From Candidatus Zixiibacteriota bacterium (GTDB lineage: Bacteria; Zixibacteria; MSB-5A5; UBA10806): 58,780 nucleotides of DNA. Position numbers and translations under genes: made by a program. The notes under the pieces were generated by a model. It ran no database searches and was not told the DNA's origin. It saw only the letters and a list, made by a program, of their open reading frames with translations. Positions 26,249 through 35,649 of this stretch are shown piece after piece (the first letter of the stretch is position 1; each line of letters begins with the position of its first letter). Location: NCBI GenBank assembly GCA_024641335.1, contig JAHEDG010000002.1, forward strand, positions 1-58,780, given 5' to 3'.

Positions 26249-26986
26249 TTGCGTCTTGATATAGAAAAAGCGGCCGGGTTATTCGCTGAAGATAAATTCC
26301 AATCTATTCAGCGGATGTTTCGTCGCGGGGGGCTCGATGAGCGGCGAAGAATCCTGGTTTGCCTGTCCGCTTTGGAGGCCGCCGGAAATTATCTTGATTT
26401 GACCGGTATGCTGAAATCTACAATAGAAATCCAAACTGATATGATCGAATCATACGAAGTACTTTTGCAGGGTTATCTTTTCTGTGGGTATCCGAAGGCT
26501 ATTGAGTCGTTTTTCTGTCTGGGGGAAAGTCTGAAGGGCAGGGATGATCTCGATCCGGGCGCGATATCACCGCGTTTTCTGGAAGATTCGGAGAGTCTGC
26601 TTCGACGGGGGTATCTGACCGGAATTAAAGTGCACGGAGATAAATTCGGATTGATCAATAACAAAATTAGTGCATTTTGTCCCGATTTGGGCTATTTAAT
26701 GGTGGCGGAGGGGTACGGGCATGTTATTTCGCGGGAAAACCTCGATCTAAGATCCCGCGAGCTGGCTGTGGTTTCATCCTTGACAGTCATGGGAACCTAT
26801 CGTCAGCTTCATTCGCACATCAGGGGTTCGAGGAATGTAGGGTGCCTGGATAATGAGATTTACGAAGCGATTTTCACCTGTCTTTTGTGGGTTTACCAAG
26901 ATAACGTCAGGAAAGCTTTGGATCTTCTGGCTCGAATCGTCGGCCGCGATCCGTATGACGAACCGTTCAGTGAATATCTGGTCTAA
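26249..26986 (+). CDS. PcaC/carboxymuconolactone-decarboxylase-like protein
   Basis: A 245-residue protein starting with TTG (SD aaggggag five bases upstream). The second half (about residues 120-235) has the CMD signature: LDLRSRELAVVSSLTVMG, then HSHIRGSRNVG and NEIYEAIFTCLL. The CxxC of AhpD-type peroxidases is missing (Thr and Gln in its place), as in true gamma-carboxymuconolactone decarboxylases, so a peroxidase role is unlikely. Residues 1-110 are helical without a recognised family and may be TPR-like. No neighbouring protocatechuate genes support an aromatic role. Function open. Confidence 0.6.
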   Translation: MRLDIEKAAGLFAEDKFQSIQRMFRRGGLDERRRILVCLSALEAAGNYLDLTGMLKSTIEIQTDMIESYEVLLQGYLFCGYPKAIESFFCLGESLKGRDDLDPGAISPRFLEDSESLLRRGYLTGIKVHGDKFGLINNKISAFCPDLGYLMVAEGYGHVISRENLDLRSRELAVVSSLTVMGTYRQLHSHIRGSRNVGCLDNEIYEAIFTCLLWVYQDNVRKALDLLARIVGRDPYDEPFSEYLV

Positions 26987-27001
26987 AGCGTATAAAACCA
27001 T

Positions 27002-30000
27002 ATGAGGAGAATTTTCAAAATACCGGTATACGCTATTGGGTTAGTCCTGCTGATTTTGGCGGTAACCGCCTACGTATATTATTTCACGACCCTGCCTGAA
27101 TCGCAGTTAAATATCTGGATAAACAGGCTGATTCCTCATAGCGGCGAATTGAATGTCAGAATAGAACGGGTCAACAGAGACATCTGGAATCACCTGGTTC
27201 TTGAAGATGTCTATATCGAACCGCAAGCCGGAAGCGTCGCGCCTATGGTCAGGATCTCGAAACTCGATCTGGACTATAAATTCTGGAGTCTGATCAAAGA
27301 GAGAACAAAATTCGAATATCTTTATATAGATTCTATTACGGTTATCATGTCCGCCTCGAAAAACAAAGAATCAACCGAACCCGGAGAGAAAAGGAAAGTA
27401 ATATTTCCATTCAGCGCTTCGGTTAAAAGGGTAATGGTTAATTCGATCGGATTGCAGATTTCTCCTGGGGACAATATCGAACTCGATTCGCTGGTATTTT
27501 CCGCGGCGGCCGGTGATGATCGAATGGAGCTGACCCTGGAAAACCTGTCCGGCCGCTGGCCGGCCAAGGATTTTGAATTGCTTTCCGTGAAGGCGGGTTT
27601 GTCATCAGATAATGGGGGAATTTTGATAGATAGTTTGAGTATTGTAACCGGAAGATCACGTATAGATATCACCGGGAAAACCGGGTTGTACCTGTTCCGC
27701 GATATGGATCTGGCCGTGGTCTGTGATCCTATCGACCTCAATGATATCAAGAATCTGACAGGGGTCAAGGTTAAAGGGCTTTTGGATACCAGAGGTTCCA
27801 TTCAGGGCTCTATAGATAGAATCGAAGGGCACGCAGTTATCGATGGGATTTTTATGGACAGGCCCTTTGACAACGTGGATGTTTCGTTCATGTTAGCCGA
27901 AAAGAAGCTCGACATCAGATCAATCAAGGGGAACGCGTTTCATGCATTATTCGACGGTTCCGGAGGGATCGATTTTGGTTCACGCCCGGAAACATATACA
28001 TATAGCGGTAAAGTCAGATCTCTAAATCTGAAGAACGTGGCCCCCGACCTGGCGACTGATTTCTCCGGCCATTTGAATTTGCGGGGCCAGGGTTTAGCCT
28101 CGAATAGCTTTGTCATGCAGGTAGATTGCGATATCGATTCTGCCCGTATCGAAGATTACTTCTTTGATAAGGTAAGAGGGCCGGCAAGATTCGATCTTGA
28201 AAAAATTGATTTTTTATCAGGATTCAGCGCGCGGTATAAACATACGAATATACAGGCTGCCGGCAGGTTGGTCTATAAAGGAGATATTGACGTCACGGGA
28301 AGAGTTTCCTTCTCCGATCTGACCGATTTTACAGATCAGATATTTCTCAAGCAATTGGGCGGCCGTGGATCCGCCGGTGTGGATGTCACCGGTCCTACCA
28401 ACGATTTCGCTGTCAGCGCCTATTTTGATTCAGACTCCTGCTGGACATACGGCCTGACGCCCTCGTCTATACATATCTACGCCGACCTGAAATCCTTTAT
28501 CAGTCATAGAGTCGGGGCGGTCAGCGGATATTGGCTTGGAGGAGATCTTTATTCAGTTCCCACCGATTCGGGACATTTCGAAACCAGCGTTTCTGGCGAT
28601 AGAGTATTTTTGGATTCGGTATTTATCAGAGGTTTGGAGGGGGGGATATGGTTCAACGGAGATTACGATGGCACCCAGATTCCGCCGGTTTTCAGAGCCG
28701 ATACGTTATGGGCCGATATCTACGGGAACAGGCTTTTCTCAAAATCGCCTATTGTCCTGTCGATTTATGAAGATAGAACCGGCTTTTCTCAATTCAACCT
28801 GGGGTATAAAGATGGAATATTGAATCTGGATGGCTCTGTTTCCAATGATCTCGATCTCAATTTGAATTTGGAGGCCGCCGGATTCCAGATAAGACCGATT
28901 CTCCAGCAGGTGTATCCTCAGAAAACTGTTGACGGTATCTGGTCGGGCCGTGCCGCGTTAACCGGGAATTTTCAAAATCCAATTATCGATATCGGAGTGG
29001 CCGTTGACAGCCTGACCGTAGATGATGTTTTCCTCGGGAAACTCGAAGCCGGAGCCATGTATTCCGACGGCTATCTGGATACGAAAAACGGCAAGTTGCA
29101 GTCACGGTACGGATCGTTCGAGTTTTCCGGCCGGTTGCCTTTGAATCTGGCTTTCGAAGAGGTCGAGAACAGATTGCCCGAAAAGCCTATTGATATAACC
29201 TTATCCACCAGCGGCAGCCGTCTGCTTTTAAGCGAAGCATTTATTCCTATAGTTGAGAGTTTTGTTACTGATTTCAAGTTCGATATCAACTTGGGCGGGA
29301 CCTATTCGAAACCGGTTATATCAGGAAAGGGAAATCTGGTTAAGGGAACCCTGGATGTCCTCGATCTGGAGAATCAGCTGGTGAATGTAAGAGCCTACCT
29401 TCGGATGGAAAATGAGACTATTTTTGTTGATAGCGCGAAGGCATCGGTATCCAAGCCGGAAAAGGAATGGACCAAGGCGATCACCGCGATATTGGCAACG
29501 AAAGATAAAAAACAAAATGAGCCTCGAATAGCCGCCAGCGGCACAATAAAGTTAGTGGGTTTAGGGGATTTTCTTTATGATCTCGATGTATCAGGAGAAA
29601 ATGTATATTTTGTTTCGGACCAATTCGATATCACCGGGATCGCCAATTTCAAGTTAAAGGTCGTAGGGCAAACTCCTCCCACGATCAAAGGAGAAATAAA
29701 TATACTCCGTCTGGATAACAGGGAGGAATTCACCAGCTTTATCGATCCTGAATTCGACCCGACCGACGCGGCTTTGGAGGATTCCTCTTACTGGAATCTC
29801 GATCTGGATTTGAACGCGGTCAATAACGTATGGATCAAAAACAGCGAAGTCGACGCTGAATTCAAAGCTGATATGCACGCGGAAAGAAACGCCGGTATTT
29901 GGGGGGTCCTGGGCACTCTCGATGTAATCAGAGGATCATATAATCTCATCGGCCAGAAATTCAAGGTAATTTCCGGGAATATGACCTATAAGGATGTTAC

Positions 30001-30541
30001 CAGCGTCGATCCTGAAATAGATTTTGTCGTAAATACCAGAATAAGAGATGCTGGAGGAGGTACCCCCTCGTTTACCGTAGTGGAATTGCGTATAACCGGC
30101 ACTCTTCTCGAACCGAAAATTAATACCGGACCAAATTCGGCCTTATCCAATGAAGATGTGCTGCGGCTTCTGTTACGGGGAAGCTGGGCCGGAGGTACCA
30201 TTTCCGGCGGCGGTCCGCAAAGTGTTATCGGAGGCGCCAGCGCCCTGATATCATCGATGGGTCTCGATCCTCTGACGACGCAGGGGATACTGCAGGAATT
30301 CGAAATAGGCAATGTCGGCAACGGCGAAGAGAAAGACGCTTTTAGCATTTCGCTGGCAAAATACCTTTCTCGCAACCTATATGTCCGGTATTCAAGGCAG
30401 ATCTCCGGCGAAAATCCGGAAAGCTCTTTTGGAGTTGAGTATTATTTTAATGATAACATATTTTTTCAGGCTACGCAGGGGACCAAAGGACCCAATAATG
30501 AAGGCATCTCGTTCGACGTTAATTTTAATTTCGAGTATTAG
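27002..30541 (+). CDS. tamB: TamB-like translocation and assembly module protein (DUF490)
   Basis: A 1179-residue protein: one N-terminal membrane anchor (about residues 8-28), then about 1100 residues of repetitive beta structure typical of AsmA/TamB bridges that span the periplasm, and the conserved C-terminal TamB domain with GSYNLIGQKFKVISGNMTYK, SNEDVLRLLLRG and SLAKYLSRNLYVRYSR. TamB proteins conduct lipids or assist outer-membrane protein insertion together with a TamA barrel. That partner is encoded immediately downstream with a 44-base overlap, which supports the pairing. Length is slightly below E. coli TamB. Confidence 0.9.
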   Translation: MRRIFKIPVYAIGLVLLILAVTAYVYYFTTLPESQLNIWINRLIPHSGELNVRIERVNRDIWNHLVLEDVYIEPQAGSVAPMVRISKLDLDYKFWSLIKERTKFEYLYIDSITVIMSASKNKESTEPGEKRKVIFPFSASVKRVMVNSIGLQISPGDNIELDSLVFSAAAGDDRMELTLENLSGRWPAKDFELLSVKAGLSSDNGGILIDSLSIVTGRSRIDITGKTGLYLFRDMDLAVVCDPIDLNDIKNLTGVKVKGLLDTRGSIQGSIDRIEGHAVIDGIFMDRPFDNVDVSFMLAEKKLDIRSIKGNAFHALFDGSGGIDFGSRPETYTYSGKVRSLNLKNVAPDLATDFSGHLNLRGQGLASNSFVMQVDCDIDSARIEDYFFDKVRGPARFDLEKIDFLSGFSARYKHTNIQAAGRLVYKGDIDVTGRVSFSDLTDFTDQIFLKQLGGRGSAGVDVTGPTNDFAVSAYFDSDSCWTYGLTPSSIHIYADLKSFISHRVGAVSGYWLGGDLYSVPTDSGHFETSVSGDRVFLDSVFIRGLEGGIWFNGDYDGTQIPPVFRADTLWADIYGNRLFSKSPIVLSIYEDRTGFSQFNLGYKDGILNLDGSVSNDLDLNLNLEAAGFQIRPILQQVYPQKTVDGIWSGRAALTGNFQNPIIDIGVAVDSLTVDDVFLGKLEAGAMYSDGYLDTKNGKLQSRYGSFEFSGRLPLNLAFEEVENRLPEKPIDITLSTSGSRLLLSEAFIPIVESFVTDFKFDINLGGTYSKPVISGKGNLVKGTLDVLDLENQLVNVRAYLRMENETIFVDSAKASVSKPEKEWTKAITAILATKDKKQNEPRIAASGTIKLVGLGDFLYDLDVSGENVYFVSDQFDITGIANFKLKVVGQTPPTIKGEINILRLDNREEFTSFIDPEFDPTDAALEDSSYWNLDLDLNAVNNVWIKNSEVDAEFKADMHAERNAGIWGVLGTLDVIRGSYNLIGQKFKVISGNMTYKDVTSVDPEIDFVVNTRIRDAGGGTPSFTVVELRITGTLLEPKINTGPNSALSNEDVLRLLLRGSWAGGTISGGGPQSVIGGASALISSMGLDPLTTQGILQEFEIGNVGNGEEKDAFSISLAKYLSRNLYVRYSRQISGENPESSFGVEYYFNDNIFFQATQGTKGPNNEGISFDVNFNFEY

Positions 30542-32474
30542 CGTATTCGCGCTGTTCCCGGTTGTCTCCGCCCTGGCACAGAAAAGCGGCAGGCCGGGGA
30601 AATCTGTGATCGATAAAAATACGATTGTGGGAAAAATCGAATTCGCTGGAGTCAGATCGTTTCCCCAGTCGGATATAAAGAAGCTTCTTTTGACCAAAGA
30701 GAATCACTGGTACAATATTTTCAATAAAAGAAGATTGTCCAAGTCAAGCGTCGCCGCCGATGTCGGGACGATAAAGAGATTCTACGGAAGACGAGGCTTT
30801 CTTTTTACCACCGTTAGAGATTCTATGGTCGTGGCATCAGGCAATAATAAGGCGGCTGTGATTTTTATTGTTGTGGAGGGACAAAGAACGACACTGTCCG
30901 GTGTAAGTATCATGGGCGGGCTTAAGGAGATTAATGGAAAATTCGATAAGACACTTTCCCAGTTCGTCGTGGGCGAGCCGATCAACGCTATCAGGGCGAT
31001 CTCCGGCAGATTCATTCTTCGCGATATCTACTCCGATTATGGATATCCTTACGCCCGAATAGATAACGATCTGGCTCTGAATCCCGATTCCGGCCAGGCT
31101 GATATTATGTACGCTGTTGAGGAATCACTGTATACTGTCAACGGCAAAACGTCCATAGTAAAAACAGGAAACACTCGATCCGGCGTGGTATTAAGAGAGT
31201 TGGTGGTTAAACCCGGAAAGGGATACAGCCGGAAGGATATTCTCGAATCGGAGCAAAGGCTGTATTCAACCGGTCTTTTCAAGCTGGTTAATCTTCGCCG
31301 CGACGATTCCTCGGCGGAAACAAACAACGATACCTGCAGAGTCGATTTTCTGCTGAGCTATGAGGAGAGAAAGGCTCTATTTGTCAACGGCGGTATCGGC
31401 GTGGGCAGAGAGGATTATTTCGGAGTGGTCTTCAGACTTCCGGTTCAGTTCGGTCACAGGAATTTATTCGGCACATCCAGAAAGCTGATCGTGGGGGCTC
31501 GCCCGGTTTATCAGATAACCGATCCCGAAGGACCGCTTAAGAGTTTCAACCCCAAAGATCTTATGAGAAAACTGAAGCTCAAGTTTATCAGGACCACGTT
31601 CGAGCTGAATTATATCGAACCCTGGCTCCTGAACTATCGTATCCCGGCGTCGCTTAGGCTTATATATGAACCTTATACCTTAAAGCCGATTTTCGAATGG
31701 CGCTATGACCGGGTAGCGGGAGAGATGACTTTTTCAAGAGAATTGGATCGCAATACCATCGCGCGGCTTAACAGCACCATTGAATATCTGAATATCAGGA
31801 ATGTTCCCGCCGACCAGCAGGAATTTTACCGGGAAGAGGGGGATAATCAGATCCGCCGAAAGATCTCTCTTTATGGGGAAAGAGATACCAGGGACAATAT
31901 ATTCGTTCCGCAGCATGGTTCTTATTCATTTATGGGACTCGATTATGTAGGTGGAATTCTGGGCGGCGATTTTACTTATGTCAAAGCTCAGTTTTCGTGG
32001 AGCCGGTATCAATCGATCATGGGAAATAATATCCTGGCAACCAGAATTTGGGCCGGTGGACTCGATGATTTAGGCAGAGAAGGTCGATCGAGTTCGGAAG
32101 ACAGGTTTTTCCTGGGAGGGGCAACCACAGTCCGGGGGTTCACTGAGAATCGGTTGGGGCCCGTTTTTGTCGAGGCGGACGACCCGGGAGATAGACTTGG
32201 CAAGCCGAAAGGTGGCAGATATTTGTTGCTGGGGAACCTGGAACTGCGCCGTTCTCTTTTCTGGAGATTCGGAGGCACAGTTTTCCTCGACGCCGGGAAT
32301 ACATATTCTTATTTTGAAGATATAACGCCCATCTCGATCGCTTTTTCATCGGGGCTGGGCATGCAGTTTTTCACCCCTATAGGGCCGTTGAGGTTCGACT
32401 ATGGGATTCGTCTGAAAAAAGAGTTCGACCTGGGAGCGGGCAGTTATCATCTGTCGATTCTATATGCGTTCTGA
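30498..32474 (+). CDS. tamA: Omp85-family TamA/BamA-like outer-membrane protein
   Basis: A 658-residue Omp85 protein: signal peptide (to about residue 28), POTRA domains (about 40-280, including IEFAGVRSFPQSDIKKLLL) and a 16-strand surface-antigen barrel with DNIFVPQHGSYSFMGLDY and FLGGATTVRGF; the RGF element is the conserved VRGF/Y of loop 6. It ends LGAGSYHLSILYAF, a typical C-terminal beta signal. The frame is open back to 30312, but the ATG at 30498 gives the signal peptide and lies within the tamB end. Pairing with tamB favours TamA over BamA. Confidence 0.88.
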   Translation: MKASRSTLILISSISVFALFPVVSALAQKSGRPGKSVIDKNTIVGKIEFAGVRSFPQSDIKKLLLTKENHWYNIFNKRRLSKSSVAADVGTIKRFYGRRGFLFTTVRDSMVVASGNNKAAVIFIVVEGQRTTLSGVSIMGGLKEINGKFDKTLSQFVVGEPINAIRAISGRFILRDIYSDYGYPYARIDNDLALNPDSGQADIMYAVEESLYTVNGKTSIVKTGNTRSGVVLRELVVKPGKGYSRKDILESEQRLYSTGLFKLVNLRRDDSSAETNNDTCRVDFLLSYEERKALFVNGGIGVGREDYFGVVFRLPVQFGHRNLFGTSRKLIVGARPVYQITDPEGPLKSFNPKDLMRKLKLKFIRTTFELNYIEPWLLNYRIPASLRLIYEPYTLKPIFEWRYDRVAGEMTFSRELDRNTIARLNSTIEYLNIRNVPADQQEFYREEGDNQIRRKISLYGERDTRDNIFVPQHGSYSFMGLDYVGGILGGDFTYVKAQFSWSRYQSIMGNNILATRIWAGGLDDLGREGRSSSEDRFFLGGATTVRGFTENRLGPVFVEADDPGDRLGKPKGGRYLLLGNLELRRSLFWRFGGTVFLDAGNTYSYFEDITPISIAFSSGLGMQFFTPIGPLRFDYGIRLKKEFDLGAGSYHLSILYAF

Positions 32475-33213
32475 TAAACCAAAAATAGGGATTACCTTGT
32501 CAGAAACTGTCGCCAGTGCTGTTAAACGTTGGCCGATGCGCAGGAGTTTCGATTACCTCAAACGTGAATATCATCAGGCCGTAATCGCTTCCGGCGGAAT
32601 ACCGATTCTCTTGCCCAATATCAAAGAATCGGATCTGATAAAATCTCTACTTGGTACTATCGACGGTCTGCTCTTGACCGGCGGTGGGGATTTGGATCCG
32701 AAATTTTACGGAGCGAAGCCGCACAAATCTCTGACCGTATTGACTGAGAACAGAGATGCTTTCGAGTTGGAAATCATCAAACGAGCGCTGGAGAAAAATA
32801 TGCCGATGCTCGGCATCTGCAGGGGCCATCAAGCCTTGAACGTGGTCTTGGGAGGTACCCTTCATCAGGATCTTTCGCTCCTTACCGGAAAAATATTAAA
32901 ACACTCCGATAAAGGGCAGACCGGAGCGGTTTTTCATAAGGTAGTCATAGAGTCGAAGTCTATCCTTCATCGAATAATCGGGCAAGAGACAATAGAAACA
33001 AACTCCAGTCATCATCAGGTTGTCGATAAACCGGGGCAGGGGCTCCGGATTTCCGCTTATGCCTCTGACGGTCTTATAGAAGGCCTGGAACACCACGAAT
33101 ATGATTTTGTGGTCAGTGTACAATGGCATCCTGAAGGCATTTACCGCAGAACCCATAGCAAAAGACTATTCGATGCCCTGATCGAAGCGGCCTCATCCAA
33201 AAATAGACTATAA
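32464..33213 (+). CDS. Peptidase C26 / gamma-glutamyl-gamma-aminobutyrate hydrolase-like
   Basis: A 249-residue class I glutamine-amidotransferase-fold hydrolase. The nucleophile elbow is LGICRGHQALN (Cys near residue 119), and the His-Glu pair is VQWHPEG near residue 222. DGLLLTGGGDLDPKFYG near residue 75 is typical of the PuuD-type C26 subgroup, which cleaves gamma-glutamyl amides in polyamine catabolism. The start overlaps the tamA stop by 11 bases. No putrescine genes are adjacent, so the physiological substrate is uncertain; gamma-glutamyl peptide turnover is a general possibility. Confidence 0.85.
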   Translation: MRSDKPKIGITLSETVASAVKRWPMRRSFDYLKREYHQAVIASGGIPILLPNIKESDLIKSLLGTIDGLLLTGGGDLDPKFYGAKPHKSLTVLTENRDAFELEIIKRALEKNMPMLGICRGHQALNVVLGGTLHQDLSLLTGKILKHSDKGQTGAVFHKVVIESKSILHRIIGQETIETNSSHHQVVDKPGQGLRISAYASDGLIEGLEHHEYDFVVSVQWHPEGIYRRTHSKRLFDALIEAASSKNRL

Positions 33214-33222
33214 AAGTCTTTG

Positions 33223-33251
33223 TTGACACCGGTTTTAGTGATCTTTATATT
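33223..33251 (+). promoter_or_regulatory. Sigma-70-type promoter for the cysteine desulfurase gene
   Basis: TTGACA (33223-33228), a 17-base spacer and TATATT (33246-33251), one of the best promoter matches in the window. The start point near 33258 gives a roughly 17-base leader with an aggaa SD before ATG 33275. Confidence 0.7.
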
Positions 33252-33274
33252 CTATTGGTCGATAGGAATAAAGA

Positions 33275-34441
33275 ATGAGAACAGTTTACCTTGATCACAA
33301 CGCCACCACGCCGGTCCTGCCTGAAGTCTTCGAGGCGATGAGACCGTATTTTACCGAGAATTTCGGTAATGCCAGCTCAATTCATCAGAGCGGACGGTTG
33401 GCCAAGGCCGGTCTGGAGCAGGCTCGTCAGGATATCGCCTCATTAATCGGATGCCAGGCTGCTGAGATCTACTTCACATCGGGTGGCACGGAATCGGATA
33501 ATTTCGCTATTAAGGGAATCGCCTTTGCCAACAGGGGCCAAGGAAAACATATCATCACATCATCGATTGAACATCATGCGGTGGAGGTTTCCTGCAAGTT
33601 TCTCGAAAAAGAGGGTTTTGAGGTTACTTATCTTCCGGTTGATTCTGATGGTTTGGTCGACCCGAATGATCTTAAGAAGGCCATCAGGCCGGATACTATT
33701 CTGGTAACTATCATGTACGCCAATAACGAGACCGGTATAATTCAGGATATCAAATCTCTTTCGGCAGTGACCAGAGAAGCCGGAGTCTATTTTCATTCCG
33801 ACGCGGTTCAGGCCACCGGAAAGATTCCATACAAGATAAAAGATATCGGCTGCGATCTTCTATCTATATCCGCCCACAAGATTTATGGTCCCAAGGGGGT
33901 AGGGCTTATCTACATTAAGGCCGGCACGAAGATTCAACCCTGGAATGAAGGGGGAGGTCACGAACAAGGAAGACGGGCGGGCACCGAGAATGTCGCCGGA
34001 GCGGTCGGATTGGCCGAGGCCTTGAGAATAGCGGATCTCGATTTACAAGCCGAAACAGAAAAGCTCTTATCCATGACTACCGGTTTTTATAATAAGCTGA
34101 AAGACATTATCCCGGATATTCATCTCAATGGCAGTTTTAAGACGCGGGTTCCCAATACGCTGAATATTTCGTTCAAGGCGATAGAGGGTGAATCTATTGT
34201 TCTGAGCCTCGACCTTAACGGCATAATGGTTTCCACCGGATCGGCCTGCACGTCCGGGGCCACCGATCCGTCGCATGTGCTGAGAGCCATGGGATTGACG
34301 CCTGATTTGGCCCATGGTTCAATCCGTTTTTCATTCGGGCGGAGCAACAGCGAGAATGATATCGATTATATAGTTAGTATTCTCGCCAGGGAAGTGAAAC
34401 GTCTTCGAAGTATTTCGCCTCTTTATGCCGAGAAGGGCTGA
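33275..34441 (+). CDS. iscS: Cysteine desulfurase, NifS/IscS family
   Basis: A 388-residue class V PLP aminotransferase-fold enzyme that removes sulfur from L-cysteine as an enzyme-bound persulfide. Signatures are YLDHNATTPVLPEV at the start, TSGGTESDN, the PLP lysine in SAHKIYGPKG (Lys202) and the persulfide Cys in STGSACTSGATDPSHV (Cys325), whose SxxSACTSG loop is NifS/IscS-like rather than SufS-like. Its gene is followed by mnmA, the tRNA 2-thiouridylase that receives this sulfur, so thiouridine synthesis is the obvious joint role. No iscU or other Fe-S scaffold is adjacent, so the nifS/iscS choice is not settled. Confidence 0.92.
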   Translation: MRTVYLDHNATTPVLPEVFEAMRPYFTENFGNASSIHQSGRLAKAGLEQARQDIASLIGCQAAEIYFTSGGTESDNFAIKGIAFANRGQGKHIITSSIEHHAVEVSCKFLEKEGFEVTYLPVDSDGLVDPNDLKKAIRPDTILVTIMYANNETGIIQDIKSLSAVTREAGVYFHSDAVQATGKIPYKIKDIGCDLLSISAHKIYGPKGVGLIYIKAGTKIQPWNEGGGHEQGRRAGTENVAGAVGLAEALRIADLDLQAETEKLLSMTTGFYNKLKDIIPDIHLNGSFKTRVPNTLNISFKAIEGESIVLSLDLNGIMVSTGSACTSGATDPSHVLRAMGLTPDLAHGSIRFSFGRSNSENDIDYIVSILAREVKRLRSISPLYAEKG

Positions 34442-34455
34442 TAAAGCAGGCTCTG

Positions 34456-34482
34456 CCGGGAACATCAAATCCCGGTTTTTTT
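34456..34482 (+). terminator. Intrinsic terminator between iscS and mnmA
   Basis: CCGGGA (34456-34461) pairs with TCCCGG (34470-34475) over an eight-base loop and is followed by seven T (34476-34482). The mnmA ATG starts only three bases later (34486) without an SD, so the element probably works as a partial terminator or attenuator. Confidence 0.8.
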
Positions 34483-34485
34483 AAA

Positions 34486-35604
34486 ATGAACAATTCAAAA
34501 GTACTATTGGGAATGTCCGGAGGAGTCGATAGCTCCGTAGCCGCCGCCCTGTTGAAGGAAGAAGGATATGATGTTGTCGGCGTAACCTTGAAACTCTACG
34601 ACTACTCCGAGCTTGGTTTCGATCCGCCGCATGGCGGTTGTTGTAGTATAGATCTGATCAACGACGCCCGGCTGGTATGCGCCGGCCTGAAAATACCGCA
34701 TTATGTGATCGATCTTCGGGAGTCGTTTCGGCATAATGTTATAGAGAACTTCATCGATTCCTACAGCCGCGGACGGACCCCCAATCCCTGCGTCAACTGC
34801 AATACCCATATAAAATGGGGGGAGATGATCAGGACCGCGGATAAGCTCGGCTGTGAATTTATCGCTACGGGGCATTATGCCCGGATCGATCATTTCAGCC
34901 ATCCCCCGAAACTGATGAAATCGGCGGATCCGGATAAAGACCAGTCGTATGCCTTATGGGGTATTCCGCCGGAGGTCCTTTCGCGCACGCTGCTTCCCCT
35001 GGGTAATCTGGCCAAAACCGAAACCAGGGAAATCGCCCTGAAATACAGTTTCCCTAACGCTCAACGTCCTGATAGCCAGGAGATCTGTTTCGTTCCGGCG
35101 GGAGATTACTCGCATATTATCCGCGAAAAACTCGGCGACAATGATGATTCTCTTCAGCCGGGCCCGATTTACGATACCGACGGCCGAAAGCTGGGCGAGC
35201 ACGCGGGGTATGCCAATTACACTATTGGACAGAGACGAGGTCTGGGGATAGCTTCCGATGCTCCTCTTTACGTAGTGAAGATAAATCCGCATGAAAAAAG
35301 CGTTATCGTCGGCCGACAAAGAGACCTGATGGCCAGACAATTCAAAGCGGTTGACCTGAATTGGCTGATCGACCTAAAGGATGTTCCCTCTCAGATAATT
35401 GTTAGAATCAGATATCGCCACAAGGGGAGCCCGGCAGAATTGGTTATCGAGAACGGTACTGCTCTGGTCACTTTTAAAGATCCGGAGCGGGCTATTACCC
35501 CGGGGCAGTCAGCCGTATTTTATGACGGCGATCAGGTTGTCGGCGGGGGCATTATCGACCATGTCGCCGATTCTGCGGACCCTACCGATATTGGGTTGAC
35601 ATAA
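34486..35604 (+). CDS. mnmA: tRNA-specific 2-thiouridylase MnmA
   Basis: A 372-residue enzyme that thiolates U34 of Lys, Glu and Gln tRNAs using ATP. The PP-loop is GMSGGVDSSVAA (about residues 9-20), the nucleophile Cys in PNPCVNCN (near residue 105) and the persulfide Cys in SQEICFVPAGDY (near 200). The C-terminal beta-barrel with YTIGQRRGLGI follows. Length and motif order are standard. It lies downstream of the cysteine desulfurase and shares its function, but a terminator separates them and no SD is visible before the ATG. Confidence 0.95.
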   Translation: MNNSKVLLGMSGGVDSSVAAALLKEEGYDVVGVTLKLYDYSELGFDPPHGGCCSIDLINDARLVCAGLKIPHYVIDLRESFRHNVIENFIDSYSRGRTPNPCVNCNTHIKWGEMIRTADKLGCEFIATGHYARIDHFSHPPKLMKSADPDKDQSYALWGIPPEVLSRTLLPLGNLAKTETREIALKYSFPNAQRPDSQEICFVPAGDYSHIIREKLGDNDDSLQPGPIYDTDGRKLGEHAGYANYTIGQRRGLGIASDAPLYVVKINPHEKSVIVGRQRDLMARQFKAVDLNWLIDLKDVPSQIIVRIRYRHKGSPAELVIENGTALVTFKDPERAITPGQSAVFYDGDQVVGGGIIDHVADSADPTDIGLT

Positions 35605-35649
35605 GAGCCCGGCCGGGATAAATTCCTTATAGGAAGATATGGAGGAAAT

